Positions 30,149-39,863 of a stretch of 40,546 nt of DNA are shown here, piece after piece; position 1 is the stretch's first letter, and every line of letters begins with the position of its first letter. Below the pieces are notes generated by a model. That model had not been told where the DNA came from, made no database searches, and saw only the letters and a list, made by a program, of their open reading frames with translations. The position numbers were made by a program, and so were the translations under genes. Source of the stretch: Scleroderma bovista (Eukaryota > Basidiomycota > Agaricomycetes > Boletales > Sclerodermataceae); NCBI GenBank assembly GCA_037178675.1, contig JAYMGJ010000575.1, forward strand, positions 1 through 40,546. Direction: 5' to 3'.

Positions 30149-33100
30149 CTAGCAGCTGGGTATGGGAATACTGGCTATCAGAACTCGTAAATAATAGTGA
30201 AATTTAGGCATGTCACTTTCATGCAAGCCACTGACGTCGAACCCTCTTAGAACAGCGGCCATCTGCGCTAGAACCCAAAGACCACAATCATAATCATTGC
30301 TTTGAATGCGCTCAGTCTTTATCAGTGCTAAGACAATCAACATGGGGTGTGGTGACTTACAAGAACCGGCTGAGCAATCCATGCATCCAGGTCTCTTGTA
30401 GGAGCCATAACCCTCTCTGAGGCGATGCGCGACAAGCGGCTGACAAGTTTTTCAATGTCCTAAGTATACTTCAGCAACTTCACAGCCAAAAAAAGATCTA
30501 TACTACCTGGATGTCCCTCTTCCAAGGTTTACATTCAGCAAGGCTGTCAAAGAGGAACAAACACTTGTAAGAAAGGTCAATGGTGCACGCCACCCAATGG
30601 CCAATGCACGATGGTCAATGGATAGGGAGAATCCATATGTCCTTCTCCCAGTATTGAGTCCACGAGGTATTGCGCCATAAATCGTCATCGGGAGCATTGT
30701 AGCGAACATGTGTTAAGTCATGGGTTGAAAGGACAGCACATCGCTGGGCATTAGCAGAAAGGAAAGCAGAGTAGAGTAGAGCTCTGCAACCATTGATACA
30801 CATATCATTCAGGCGTGTGTCTGCCGTAGAAAAGATGCCAATATCATCTGGCTCAAACGTTTTCCGGGGAAATCCGTCGCAAGGAGGGCGAACACGCTGG
30901 GTCCTAACAGCACACGGATAGAATGTGTCAGTGGTGACGATATTAATGTCAGAGTCAACCCGAAGGGGCTAGGGAGGTATGGTTAGAAGCGTCTAAGCGA
31001 ATGTCATGGACCCTCACCGATGGAATCTGCCAGTCCAAATAGATTCTCATGGACTCCTTCTCATCTTCGTCCTTGTTGACAGAACCTTCCATATTGTTAT
31101 TTGCGTTGTTGAGAAAATGGTCCGTCAATGCTATCTGGCCCAGGTCTTCGTGTTCAACATCCATTATTGTGTCTGGACCTTCACCCTCTGAGGCATGGTC
31201 ATCGGAATGCAGTTCACAAATGACAGGGCTCAACCACTGCAGCAAATGTCCATCGGAGGACTTGAAGAGGGTTTCTGCGAGCTCGGATGCAGAGCGGGCC
31301 TCACTGGCATAGCAGGCAGCAGAGACAAGGGGGTTTGGCCACCATTCTTGTAACGCAGATATCTTCTGATGTCGCTGTTTCAAAATGAGGTAATATATGG
31401 CATCTAGAAGTTCATGTCATGAATGAAAGCAACAGCGGAACAGCACTTACGTTGTGGCTGCCGCAATGCAAACTCAACCACACAAAGTTCATGCCCATAC
31501 CACTGGCATAAGTTATCAGCTTCCATCCCGAGTCTGCGTTGCTCTTCATGGCAACGATCTAGCTTAAGAAGGGCCTGGATCCCCAATCTAACTTCGCAAT
31601 CCTTGAGCCATAACGGAATTTCTCCCTGAGAATGTGTGATCCAAATGTCTTCGAAAAGAGTCTGGTCATCGTGAAGCTCGGCGAGTTTGGTCAGGAGTGG
31701 TGTTGGTAATGGTACGGCGTATGATGGATCATACAGTTCCTCGAGGCGCAAACAATAATCGTTGAATTTGCGAATGGCGGACATCAGCGCTGGCTGGCAT
31801 TTTGCAATGGCCTTGCGTGTCTGCTGGTGGAGTTTTGTACCTGGACCACACCATCAAGAGGATCAGTTCATAAAACTCTAAAAGGATTTACCTAATGCCT
31901 TCTCTTTACCGCCAACAGCGCGATCAAGCTTGTCCCACTCAAAAAAGCTCCCAATCGCCCGTTTACGGATATTGATCTTCAGATCATGCATGAGGAGAAG
32001 AATCTGTACAAACCTGACATTTACTCCATCTAACTCTGGAAACCTGTCATGGATATTTAGTGAGGCATAAAGAACATCAAGCTTGCTTATAAGCCTCTCG
32101 TGACTGCGCTCGAGGCTTGCAAGAGCATCATGAGTCTCTTGAGAAACTTGAGCCTTCTCAATAATGGACTGAGCTCCTTGTAACGTTCTCTCAGAACCGT
32201 CAAGTTCGGCCTGAAGAGCAAGAACAGTATCAAGCTCCTTCTTCAAGCAGGCAGGCGCGTCTGTAGTAGAGTTAAAAACTTCATTGTAAATTGATGTCAT
32301 ACTTACATGCTGGGATGGATAGCTGGGCAGATCGTTGATCTGACCACTGCTTCCGGAGTTCTGGAACGTCATGTTCACACTGGTCAAGAGCCTCCTGTGC
32401 AATAGAACTTTGTTCCTGGATACCCTTTTTGAGCCAGCGTCTGATCCAGTCACCAAGTTCGGTAACCATGTCATTTGCCACAGCGGCAGCATGGCGGTCA
32501 ATCAGCCAAATCCGGCACTGGCGCTGGAAAGTGTGAGAAATATGAATGAGCAATAATAAGGAACCTACCGAAGATGCACGCTGAATACCAATCAACTTGA
32601 TGAAGTGTGACCACAGCCGCTCTGTGCCCTCACCGTCTGATAAACCCAAACCCTTGATGATCCGAGGATTATAGACAAGTTGACATGCCCATTCATGACC
32701 ATATGCGTTCATTGCGGTCGTAGCAAAGCGTATGCGAGACGTGATACTTGGGTTGAGAATGTCATACTACAAGTGGTGAATACAAGTCAGCAGAGTAAAG
32801 CTAGGTCATACTTACCTTCATCAACGATCACGCCAACACACACCCGATGTCATACAGCACAACAACATTGCACTTGAGAGGAATAAGTGAAAAGAAATGT
32901 TCAATCAATGAAATACTATATTTCTGTTGTTCGCCCGCAGTGTCGATGTTCGCGAAGAAGAGTGGGATGTCATGGCGACAAATGAGTGCCATAATACCAG
33001 TGTCATTGAAGCTATCAATTGCTGCCTTCTGCTTCTTGCCATCGGCCGCTTCATAGGAGTCTTCACATCGGTCAACCGCTTCATCGGGAACAGCCATGTT

Positions 33101-34685
33101 GCATTGACGTGCAGGTCGCTTGCGTGCCATATTGATCCGTTGAAAAGACAACAATGTGTTTGGGTGGCTGCTCCCTCAGATGAGGTGCATTCGACCCAGG
33201 AGCTTCTGGAGGTCAGGCAAGGCTCCCAAGGACTGGGGAGAGTAGGAGAACTAAGGAGAGTAGAGGTGTTCAGTCACTCCAGGACTGAGCTCAAACATAT
33301 ACACAGGAAAGAGGGAGATTGCTTAGTAAGCTAATACAAGCCTACATAAGCTAAGGTAAGGGAGTCCAGTATCAGTACTACTATCAGCAACTCTACACAC
33401 CTAGAGACAGGACAGTCTCTACACCGTCACCCGACATTGTTGACCTGTGACTTAGGAAGAAAATAAATGGGATCATAGAAAGGCAGGCAATCACCCGCAG
33501 AACGTCGGTGCTGATGGTGAAAGTTGCCATCCATGGCAACATGGACATCCCCACCATTATCCAATGATCGCCCAAAATCTCGACCGCCAAAGCACGCAGG
33601 ACATCACTGTGTTAGGATTGATGCACAGGCATCTCGCGAAAGGTGTTGGCCAAGCTTGGTCAGCGAAGGTGAAGGCGAAAAAGGGGATGATGGTTCTGTA
33701 CGTTTGGCATCTAGAATAGTGTTCTGACACTCTTGTAGTATGTGGTCTACGCTTTTCTTGATCTCGACCTGTAGGATGTCATACCACTGAACAGCATGGC
33801 CAAGGCTCCGACGAAATGGGTCGAGGACAGCTCCACCCTGTCATGTTACTGTTAGATATATTTACAGGGCCAACTGAACATGCACCTCTTTGTTTGTCAC
33901 ATAGAATCCTTGTCGAGTATAGTGTGTGTGGAGCGCAGCAGCAAGAGTGTTGATCGCGTCACATGAGCGCTCGAAAAGTGCGCGGTAAAACGCTAGGAGT
34001 TTGACAGACACTGCGACGCGAGGCTGGAACGGAGCTGCAGGGAATAAGCCATTTCGGACGAGTAATTGAGGGAGGGTGACACATTGGCAGTGCCAGGCAG
34101 TGATAGATGAAAACGCTAGAGTAATGTTAGTAACATATCATCATTTACGGGGAATGACAGGGACTGACAATCAAAATACAGGCATGTAATGTTAGACGCC
34201 CGCTTATCGGCACAATCCTGCGAGCAGGCGGAGAGCGAGGAGACATGTTGGGTGATCGGCTTCCCAAGTGTCTCGCTAATGTACTCTAAGTAAGAACGAA
34301 CAATGGTTGGAATGACAGCCTTCCAGTTGTTAAAAAAGTGATCAAGGCGAGCCTGCTGCACAAGAGGAGGATGATAGGCATGTTCGAAGTCGGCAGCCTC
34401 TTCCACGATAGCACTATCTGTCATCTCGGTGTCCATAATAGAGCTTTCGATGCTGGTATCTTGAATTGCTTCACACGTAGAGGGGTGGCCTGATACCCTG
34501 TGATTAAGGAGGTCATTGAGGCAGGCGAGAAGGCGCTGGCGCTTGGCTTCTTGACCTGGAAAAGAAACAAAGGTTTTAGTCTTTCGAGGATTTTTGACCT
34601 TGCGAGGAGAAGTAAAATGGTGACCGAATCCCTTGGTTGTACAAGGGAGGGCTGCCCGCATTCCATCCTTTGGCTTAGGGACCAT
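30149..34685 (-). pseudogene. KDZ transposase fused to Ulp1-type SUMO protease, broken by two TGA and an LTR
   Basis: Coding segments I can splice: 34685-34169, 34115-33896, 33837-33437, (LTR), 33154-32816, 32766-32569, 32523-32307, 32260-31892, 31840-31451, 31374-31018, 30968-30507, 30459-30361, 30316-30149. All introns are 44-76 bp. The transposase part shows CPACFGG, the first acidic residue in AMDGNFHH, the second in LYDIGC and a third in GLSDGEGTERLW, as in Kyakuja-Dileera-Zisupton (KDZ) transposases. A long helical segment follows. The C terminus is a C48-type peptidase: H in IGHWVACT, D in LFLFDSL and C in NDYDCGLW. In-frame TGA codons at 33604-33606 (LTQ-stop-CPACFGG) and 32828-32830 and the inserted LTR make it non-functional. 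KDZ transposases are abundant in mushroom genomes; no terminal repeats were found. Confidence 0.85.
33155..33436 (-). mobile_element. Small LTR-like insertion, 282 bp, in the KDZ catalytic exon
   Basis: On the minus strand it starts TGTCGGGTGACGG and ends AAACACA. The KDZ protein reads up to KSQVNN at one edge and resumes at SFQRINMARK at the other, so the segment is foreign. The flanks are ACAACAA on the left and TTGTTGA on the right (plus strand), reverse complements rather than a direct duplication, which is odd. It contains CTTAGTAAGCTAATACAAG-type short repeats and no ORF. Confidence 0.7.
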
Positions 34686-35095
34686 AGCAATGAGACAGTA
34701 GTCGAGATAGATAAAAAGAAAAGAACGCACCGCAGGTTATATGACAGCAAGGTACATAGTGCCTATAAAGAGCCACAAACAGTGACGGGGATGCTCTCCA
34801 GAGGAGGGAAAGAGTAGAAGGAGGATTGCCAGAGGGCACGTAGAGGGCGGTGAGGATGCATTGAGGTAGAGATAACGGTGAGAAGAAAGTAATAATGTGC
34901 TATGCTATTCTTAGGAATGGTTCGGAAGTTACCGGTGCGGATACTTGGTCTCTGAGACTAGTTCATTTCGCCAAAAAAACCCCGTCTAAGAGACCACTAT
35001 TGCTACTGAGAAGTAGTGCCTGAGGTGAGAAAATATTGATCATTGAATATGCTGATATAATCATGTACACAAACACACGCACACACACACACTTC
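34686..35095. other. Upstream region of the KDZ gene
   Basis: No gene is visible. It presumably contains the KDZ promoter and the element end, but no terminal inverted repeat is obvious. Confidence 0.4.
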
Positions 35096-35143
35096 AAATG
35101 TCTCTAAGTCTCCTCACTCTCTGTCTTCTACCACCACCACTGG

Positions 35144-35203
35144 CACCACCACCACCACCACCACCACCACCACCACCACCACCACCACCACCACCACCAC
35201 CAC
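35144..35203. repeat. (CAC)n trinucleotide microsatellite, 20 units
   Basis: A perfect CAC run of about 60 bp, embedded in a longer ACC/GAC/ACG-rich tract (35120-35530) of degenerate triplets. Frames across it give poly-Pro, Thr-rich or Gly-rich low complexity on either strand and are not credible genes. Confidence 0.95.
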
Positions 35204-35205
35204 AC

Positions 35206-35530
35206 CACGCGTCGACCACCACCATCACCAGCGTCAACGACGACGCGGCCACCACCACCCGCGTCAATGACGACGCAGCCACCACCACCAACGTCGACAA
35301 CGACACGACGACCACCCCCAACGATGACGATGAAGCGACCTCCACCCCCAACATCGTCAATGACACGGCCACCACCACCCCCAATGTCGACGATGACGAC
35401 CCCCACCTGCATTGTTGACGCAACACCAGCAATGACGACGACGACCCCGACGTGGCCGCCGCCACTACCCCCACCACCTGCGTTGATGTCACGACCATTG
35501 ACGATGACAACGACAACGACCTCAAATGTA
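35206..35530. repeat. Degenerate ACC/ACG triplet tract
   Basis: It continues the microsatellite with recurring ACCACCACC and GTCAACGACGACG/GTCGACGACGAC blocks, probably a decayed trinucleotide expansion. It keeps three-base periodicity over more than 300 bp. Confidence 0.75.
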
Positions 35531-36230
35531 TACAATATATTTAGTCTCTGTTCTGCCCCCATTAGTGTACAATATTTATTCTTTTGTACTGTACAAAATT
35601 GAATATAAATTGATTAAGATGAATATTGAATGAATTAAGGTGGTTGAAATTTAAGTACAGGCAATGAAGGTATGGGTACTATTGGCTTGTATGAGTACTT
35701 CTGGGACAGCTGGGACAGTAATAACTTTCTGATAAATCTGATCTGGAGCATCAGAATGAAACTTATCTGAGCATGTACATCAGCAGGTATAATTATATAT
35801 ACATTTGAACACATTTAGCAGGGGTTGGGTTTTTGGTCATATATATCAGCAGGTATACTGGTGATCTGGCATGATAAAAAGAAGCAACCTGTCTAAATTG
35901 ATCATAATCAAGTAGACTGATAAAGATGTCCATCACTCAAAACACTACCAGAAAGTATATGACATGACCTAAGTGTATATCAGAATGATGCATGTGGATA
36001 CACATGGAAAAAATGGTAATGTTATATAAAGGTTGAGCAGAAGGCTCTCATCGATTTCCTGATGTGAAAGCCAAAGTTCTACTAAGTCCCATCACTGCTT
36101 ATCTCATTTGTTTGTCTCAGCCGCGACACGCCAGTACCATTATTTATGCAAACAGCTGTAATGATAAGTAGAAACAATAATACTTATGATTTTAGTTGGA
36201 ACTAGCATGACCACATATCAAACCCCTGGG
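35531..36230. other. AT-rich region without visible genes
   Basis: About 700 bp with no ORF, RNA gene or clear repeat, except a doubled motif CAGCAGGTATA (35782 and 35847). Nothing else supportable. Confidence 0.4.
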
Positions 36231-36389
36231 TAAACAGGAACTTCGGCTTGTTGTGACACTCTGTCCTCCCCCCCTCTCCCCCCATTACCACCTCCCTCCA
36301 CTCCACCCTTCTCCCCTTCCCGGTTGAGGCCATTGGTAGTTACTGGATGAAATCTCACTGTCGTACATACTACTGAGAATTGAAACTCA

Positions 36390-36540
36390 ACCTTCGGACG
36401 ACTGTTCCAAAACCAGCGAAAACCATCGAAAACTGGGGGTGTCAAACCAAAACCGCGGTTTTCGCGATCACAAAACTCGCCAAAACCGATTGCCAAAACC
36501 ACGTCCAAAACCACTCCAAAACTGCTCGCGAAAACCAGCT
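36390..36540. repeat. Degenerate CAAAACC/CGAAAACC repeat
   Basis: Around twelve copies of a 10-14 base motif (CAAAACCG, CGAAAACC, CCAAAACT), some in inverted pairs such as AAAACCGCGGTTTTCGCG. The minus-strand frame reading through it is repeat translation, not a gene. Confidence 0.7.
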
Positions 36541-36559
36541 TTGAATTCCCCTATTCAAA

Positions 36560-37290
36560 GGCATATTTCTGAATCGCGATCAGGATAGGACTGAATGTGG
36601 CTCAATCTTCCTGCGCATCATGGGGTCTCCCTGAGAATGGGTGAGTCGTTCCAAGTCTTGATACACCCATAGCTGGCGTTCCTGGTCGAGCTTCATGCAA
36701 TATCCCTCTGGCGCTCGAACTGGAAATTTGTTGCCAATGGGAAACCCGACAAACGTCATTAGCATTTCCACGCGCTTTGGAATTCAAATACCAGCTTCCC
36801 TTGTAGATGCCGCTAACCCCACTACGGTATTCATAACTCATGAAGGGCTCACCCGCATCCTCGGCAGTTCTCTAATAATTGACGACATCAATTATAAAGT
36901 AAGGGGGGTCGAATCAATTCCCACAGCGGCTGCAGACCAAATGGGCCTCGACCGTCTCAAGCTCTCCGGCTTCCGCTGTCGACCATAACATTGCTATCCA
37001 CGCCTTTTCCATGCAGCAGCGTTGTGTCCATGACAGTTGGCTTTGCCTCGACGCTGCGACCAACATCGAGGGTTCTGTTGCTTGGGAAATTGTTCATCCA
37101 AGAACTGCCACAGGTGTGGCTATTACAAAGATGGAGGATCCAAGTGAAATTGTGGAAGTGCCTGCAGAATTTGGCCCAGGTTCTGTTCTTAGGAGTGTTG
37201 GGACTGTATGGACTGGTTAACGCTGGTCAATGAAGGGCGTTGTCTTCCGTTAGTTAGATTCCTCGCCTGGACTGATTAATTATATGGCCA
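36560..37290. other. Region with weak ORFs only
   Basis: A plus-strand frame (36695-36988, including THEGLTRILGSSLIIDD) overlaps a minus-strand frame (36580-36771, including APEGYCMKLDQERQLWVYQD). Both look somewhat protein-like, neither has recognisable domains or convincing splice links, and I cannot choose. It may be a transposon remnant. Confidence 0.25.
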
Positions 37291-37297
37291 CGGCTGC

Positions 37298-37302
37298 AAA
37301 AA
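37298..37302 (-). terminator. Pol III terminator of the tRNA (T5)
   Basis: On the minus strand the tRNA 3' end is followed after two bases (AC) by TTTTT, the normal Pol III stop. Confidence 0.8.
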
Positions 37303-37303
37303 G

Positions 37304-37376
37304 TGGTTCAACCCAGGATCGAACTGGGAACCTTCTGTGTGTGAGACAGAAATCATAACCATTAGACCATTGAACC
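37304..37376 (-). tRNA. tRNA-Val (anticodon CAC)
   Basis: The minus strand folds as a full cloverleaf: acceptor GGTTCAA/TTGAACC (7 perfect pairs), D loop AATGGTTA, anticodon stem TCTGT/ACAGA with loop CTCACAC (anticodon CAC, codon GTG), variable loop AGGTT, T stem CCCAG/CTGGG with loop TTCGATC, discriminator A. There is no intron. The D stem has one T-T mismatch and one G-T pair, within the normal range. The A box-like D arm and B box GTTCGATCC support Pol III transcription. Confidence 0.95.
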
Positions 37377-37545
37377 TTGTTGTCCGATGGCGGACGGTTT
37401 TACCACAAGGTCCCATACAATCTTTATACTATTATTCAGCTGTGTGCAATTCTATAGACTACGGGTAGAGCCACGGATAGATTACAGGGATGACAATACT
37501 CTGTTGGATGTATGTAGCTGGCACGGACACTCTGTCCAAGTTCTA

Positions 37546-39668
37546 CTACTTCTCCTTTTCTGGTCCGAAAAAATTCAGTAGGCTACCGAGCTTAGCAGCA
37601 GCCACTTTGGCTTTTGGAGCTGCTTTCGACTTGCCCTTCTGTACCTCTTTACCTGGGGGGTTTTCGTCCGCTTTTGGCTGTTCTCTGGTCCTCTTCTTGC
37701 CCTTGCCCTTTGCTGGCTGCTCTACTGGCGCATCTCCTTCTTCTACAGACTCGTATGAGGAGTAGTCTTCCGTTTCTGGCGTATAGGGTTAAGGAGATCA
37801 ACATTTCCGTCTAAAGGACAAAACATACGGATGTATCCTTTAGGATCGGTCGTAGTTCGTGTTTTCACAACTCTCTTCTTTTTCAGACCGTTGCGACCCA
37901 CTGGGGCAACCTTGCGTGGCTTCCTTTTCTTCGGTTTCACGATTGGTTCATCATCCACGTCCATGTCATCAGCGTCACTACTAAGAGGTGGCACCGAAAC
38001 TTCCGCGTCTTCCACTTCGCTTTCAGGTTCTGTCTCGATGTCGGATTTAGGTGGAACCTTCCTAAGACGGGACACCTTGACAACTTGTTCTAATACGAGC
38101 CATCACTGAGTCTTTAAAAACGATCTCAGATGGGTTCAACGAACCGTCGTCAATATCCATCATAACTCGGAGACTCATTTCCGTATCTGATGCTGGGCCA
38201 CCTTTGGATTTCGTGCGTCGTCTCCCGGGGACTGGCAGGTCGCTCTCCTCATCGTCGTCTGAAATAACTGCGCCACCTCTTACTTTGGCGCCGCCGGAGG
38301 ATACTGCAGGTTTTTCGGGTAACGAAACGTCATCTTCGGAGTCAGACGGTGCATGTGATTTGCGTTTGATGCCGCGCTAAACAACTGTCAATGTTGCAGT
38401 CGCGAGATCAGATGCTAAAGGCCTCACTTGCGCAGGAGCAACGCCTGGCTTAGCAGAGTCAGCGCTAGGTTTGTTTTGTCGGAATTTGCTTGAGCTTACT
38501 GCCTCCACACTTGGACGACTGGGTATTGGTGCAGGTGGCTTATCGGCAGAAACATTTTTGGACGAGGATGGTTCTCTGTCTGGTTCGTCCTTTGGATTAC
38601 CAGAAGCTTTCACCTTATCCTTGGTCTTTGCTTTGCTCCAATCCAATTTACCAGATGGCTTCGGCTTTTCTTTCATCTCAGTCTTCTGTAGGGAATTCTT
38701 TGCGGCCGTAATAGACTCTTTAGTGTCAGGTACAGATGCATTGGCCTTGAGGGTTGGTTGCTTGGGTACTGTCTGCGGCGGTGCCTTTGAAGGTGGTTGT
38801 TCCTTCTTAGCCGCGTCGAGAGTGGTTTTGGACGAGGAAGCGGTAGAAGCGGTACCACGACCTGCCGCGGCTCTCATCTGGCTGTGGGTTAAGATACCAG
38901 GTTGTGTCATATAACCGGCAAAAGTACCTTTACATGTGCACCAGATATCTTCCCGACAATCGGGAACGACTCGGGACCTCGTGCCGCGTCTACCTTCTGC
39001 ACATTGACGTTCGTTGCACAGATGAGAGCCGGGTCCTATGACAAACATGTGTCGATGAGCAGGGTGGCGGCAACAGAGGTCTACACGCACCGTGAGCCTA
39101 GACGGCGATAAGCAGTACACATGCACCGAGAAGATGCGCGAAAGCTGGGACATAGTTTCTATGCAATGTACGATCCGTGTGAATCACTACGCGGATTCAC
39201 CAAGTATCAAGATCAAAGCGCGTACCATCCAAAACCTTTGCATCTACCAACATCACCTTGCTCATGTACACCACGTCTTTCTCTTGTACATCATCCTCGA
39301 AATCGAGGTCCATGTAGTACTCGTCGACGTCAGGTGTGTTGCTGAAGGGCTTCGAGCCGCCCGTCTTTGACACGACTTCGCCAGACACGAGATAGGTAGG
39401 CACAGCGGGCGACTCGGTGGACCGTGATGCTTCGTAGAATTCCTTTAGCTCGCTTCAAAGCTGAGACTCAGTCCCTCGTCGACGCGTATGATGAGCTTAC
39501 TTCTTTGCATCGTTGACGTGGATGTTCAGTTCCCGGCTCAAAGATCGGAAAGTCACCTTGCACCGGTTAATTACAGGCCGTCTTCTTTCAAAACTCAAGA
39601 AAGCGTACCACGCTACGCCTGATGAAAAGTTCCTTTGTGAGGTAGTCTTGCGCAGCTTGAGTTGTCAT
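37546..39668 (-). CDS. DNA polymerase delta subunit 3 (POLD3/Cdc27 type), 9 exons
   Basis: Spliced exons: 39668-39609, 39556-39501, 39452-39236, 39144-39091, 39035-38938, 38877-38428, 38376-38145, 38083-37829, 37775-37546. The introns are 48-91 bp, GT..AG, and all junctions keep one frame from ATG (MTTQAAQDYLTKELFIRRSV) to TAG. The N-terminal winged-helix part is recognisable (VTFRSLSRELNIHVNDAK, then TYLVSGEV). A short IFSVHVYCLSPS block follows, then a long lysine/serine/proline-rich disordered tail (KPSGKLDWSKAK) and a C-terminal PCNA-binding motif (LGSLLNFFG). This subunit links the catalytic core of polymerase delta to PCNA during lagging-strand synthesis in the nucleus. The PIP-like motif lacks the usual first glutamine (leucine instead). 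No in-frame stop or shift is needed, unlike the mobile genes to the left. The upstream neighbour is 195 bp away in the same orientation. Confidence 0.85.
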
Positions 39669-39863
39669 GACCGATGGGCGGGATGAAGGGCGAACGCGAC
39701 GTGCATTTGTGGCACGGCTATAGACACTAGGGCGGACCGCCGGGCCGAGTAAATGCGCTGATACGGTTACAGCCGAAGTAAAAGTCCATATGATACAGGG
39801 TAGACTCTATTCCATGCATTTTATTGTCCAGATTGACTGCAAATCGACGAATAAATCCAAAAC
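39669..39863. promoter_or_regulatory. POLD3 upstream region
   Basis: This 195-bp interval between the stop of the neighbouring gene and the POLD3 ATG must contain the POLD3 promoter. No TATA box is clear. It contains GGGCGGACCGCCGGGC near 39730. Confidence 0.45.

Noticed and set aside
2495..33606. TGA read as an amino acid (code change or selenocysteine)
   Set aside because: The two ordinary genes at the right end have no internal TGA, the contexts suggest Arg rather than Trp or Cys, and frameshifts accompany the stops.
35094..35602. Poly-Pro/Thr or Gly-rich frames of about 105-144 residues on both strands
   Set aside because: They are translations of the CAC/ACC triplet tract in several frames at once.
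36218..36514. Minus-strand 98-residue ORF
   Set aside because: Half of it is translated AAAACC repeat and the rest is a glycine-rich G-run translation.
36580..37233. Overlapping ORFs on both strands as a gene
   Set aside because: No domain, no consistent splicing, and comparable coding appearance on both strands.
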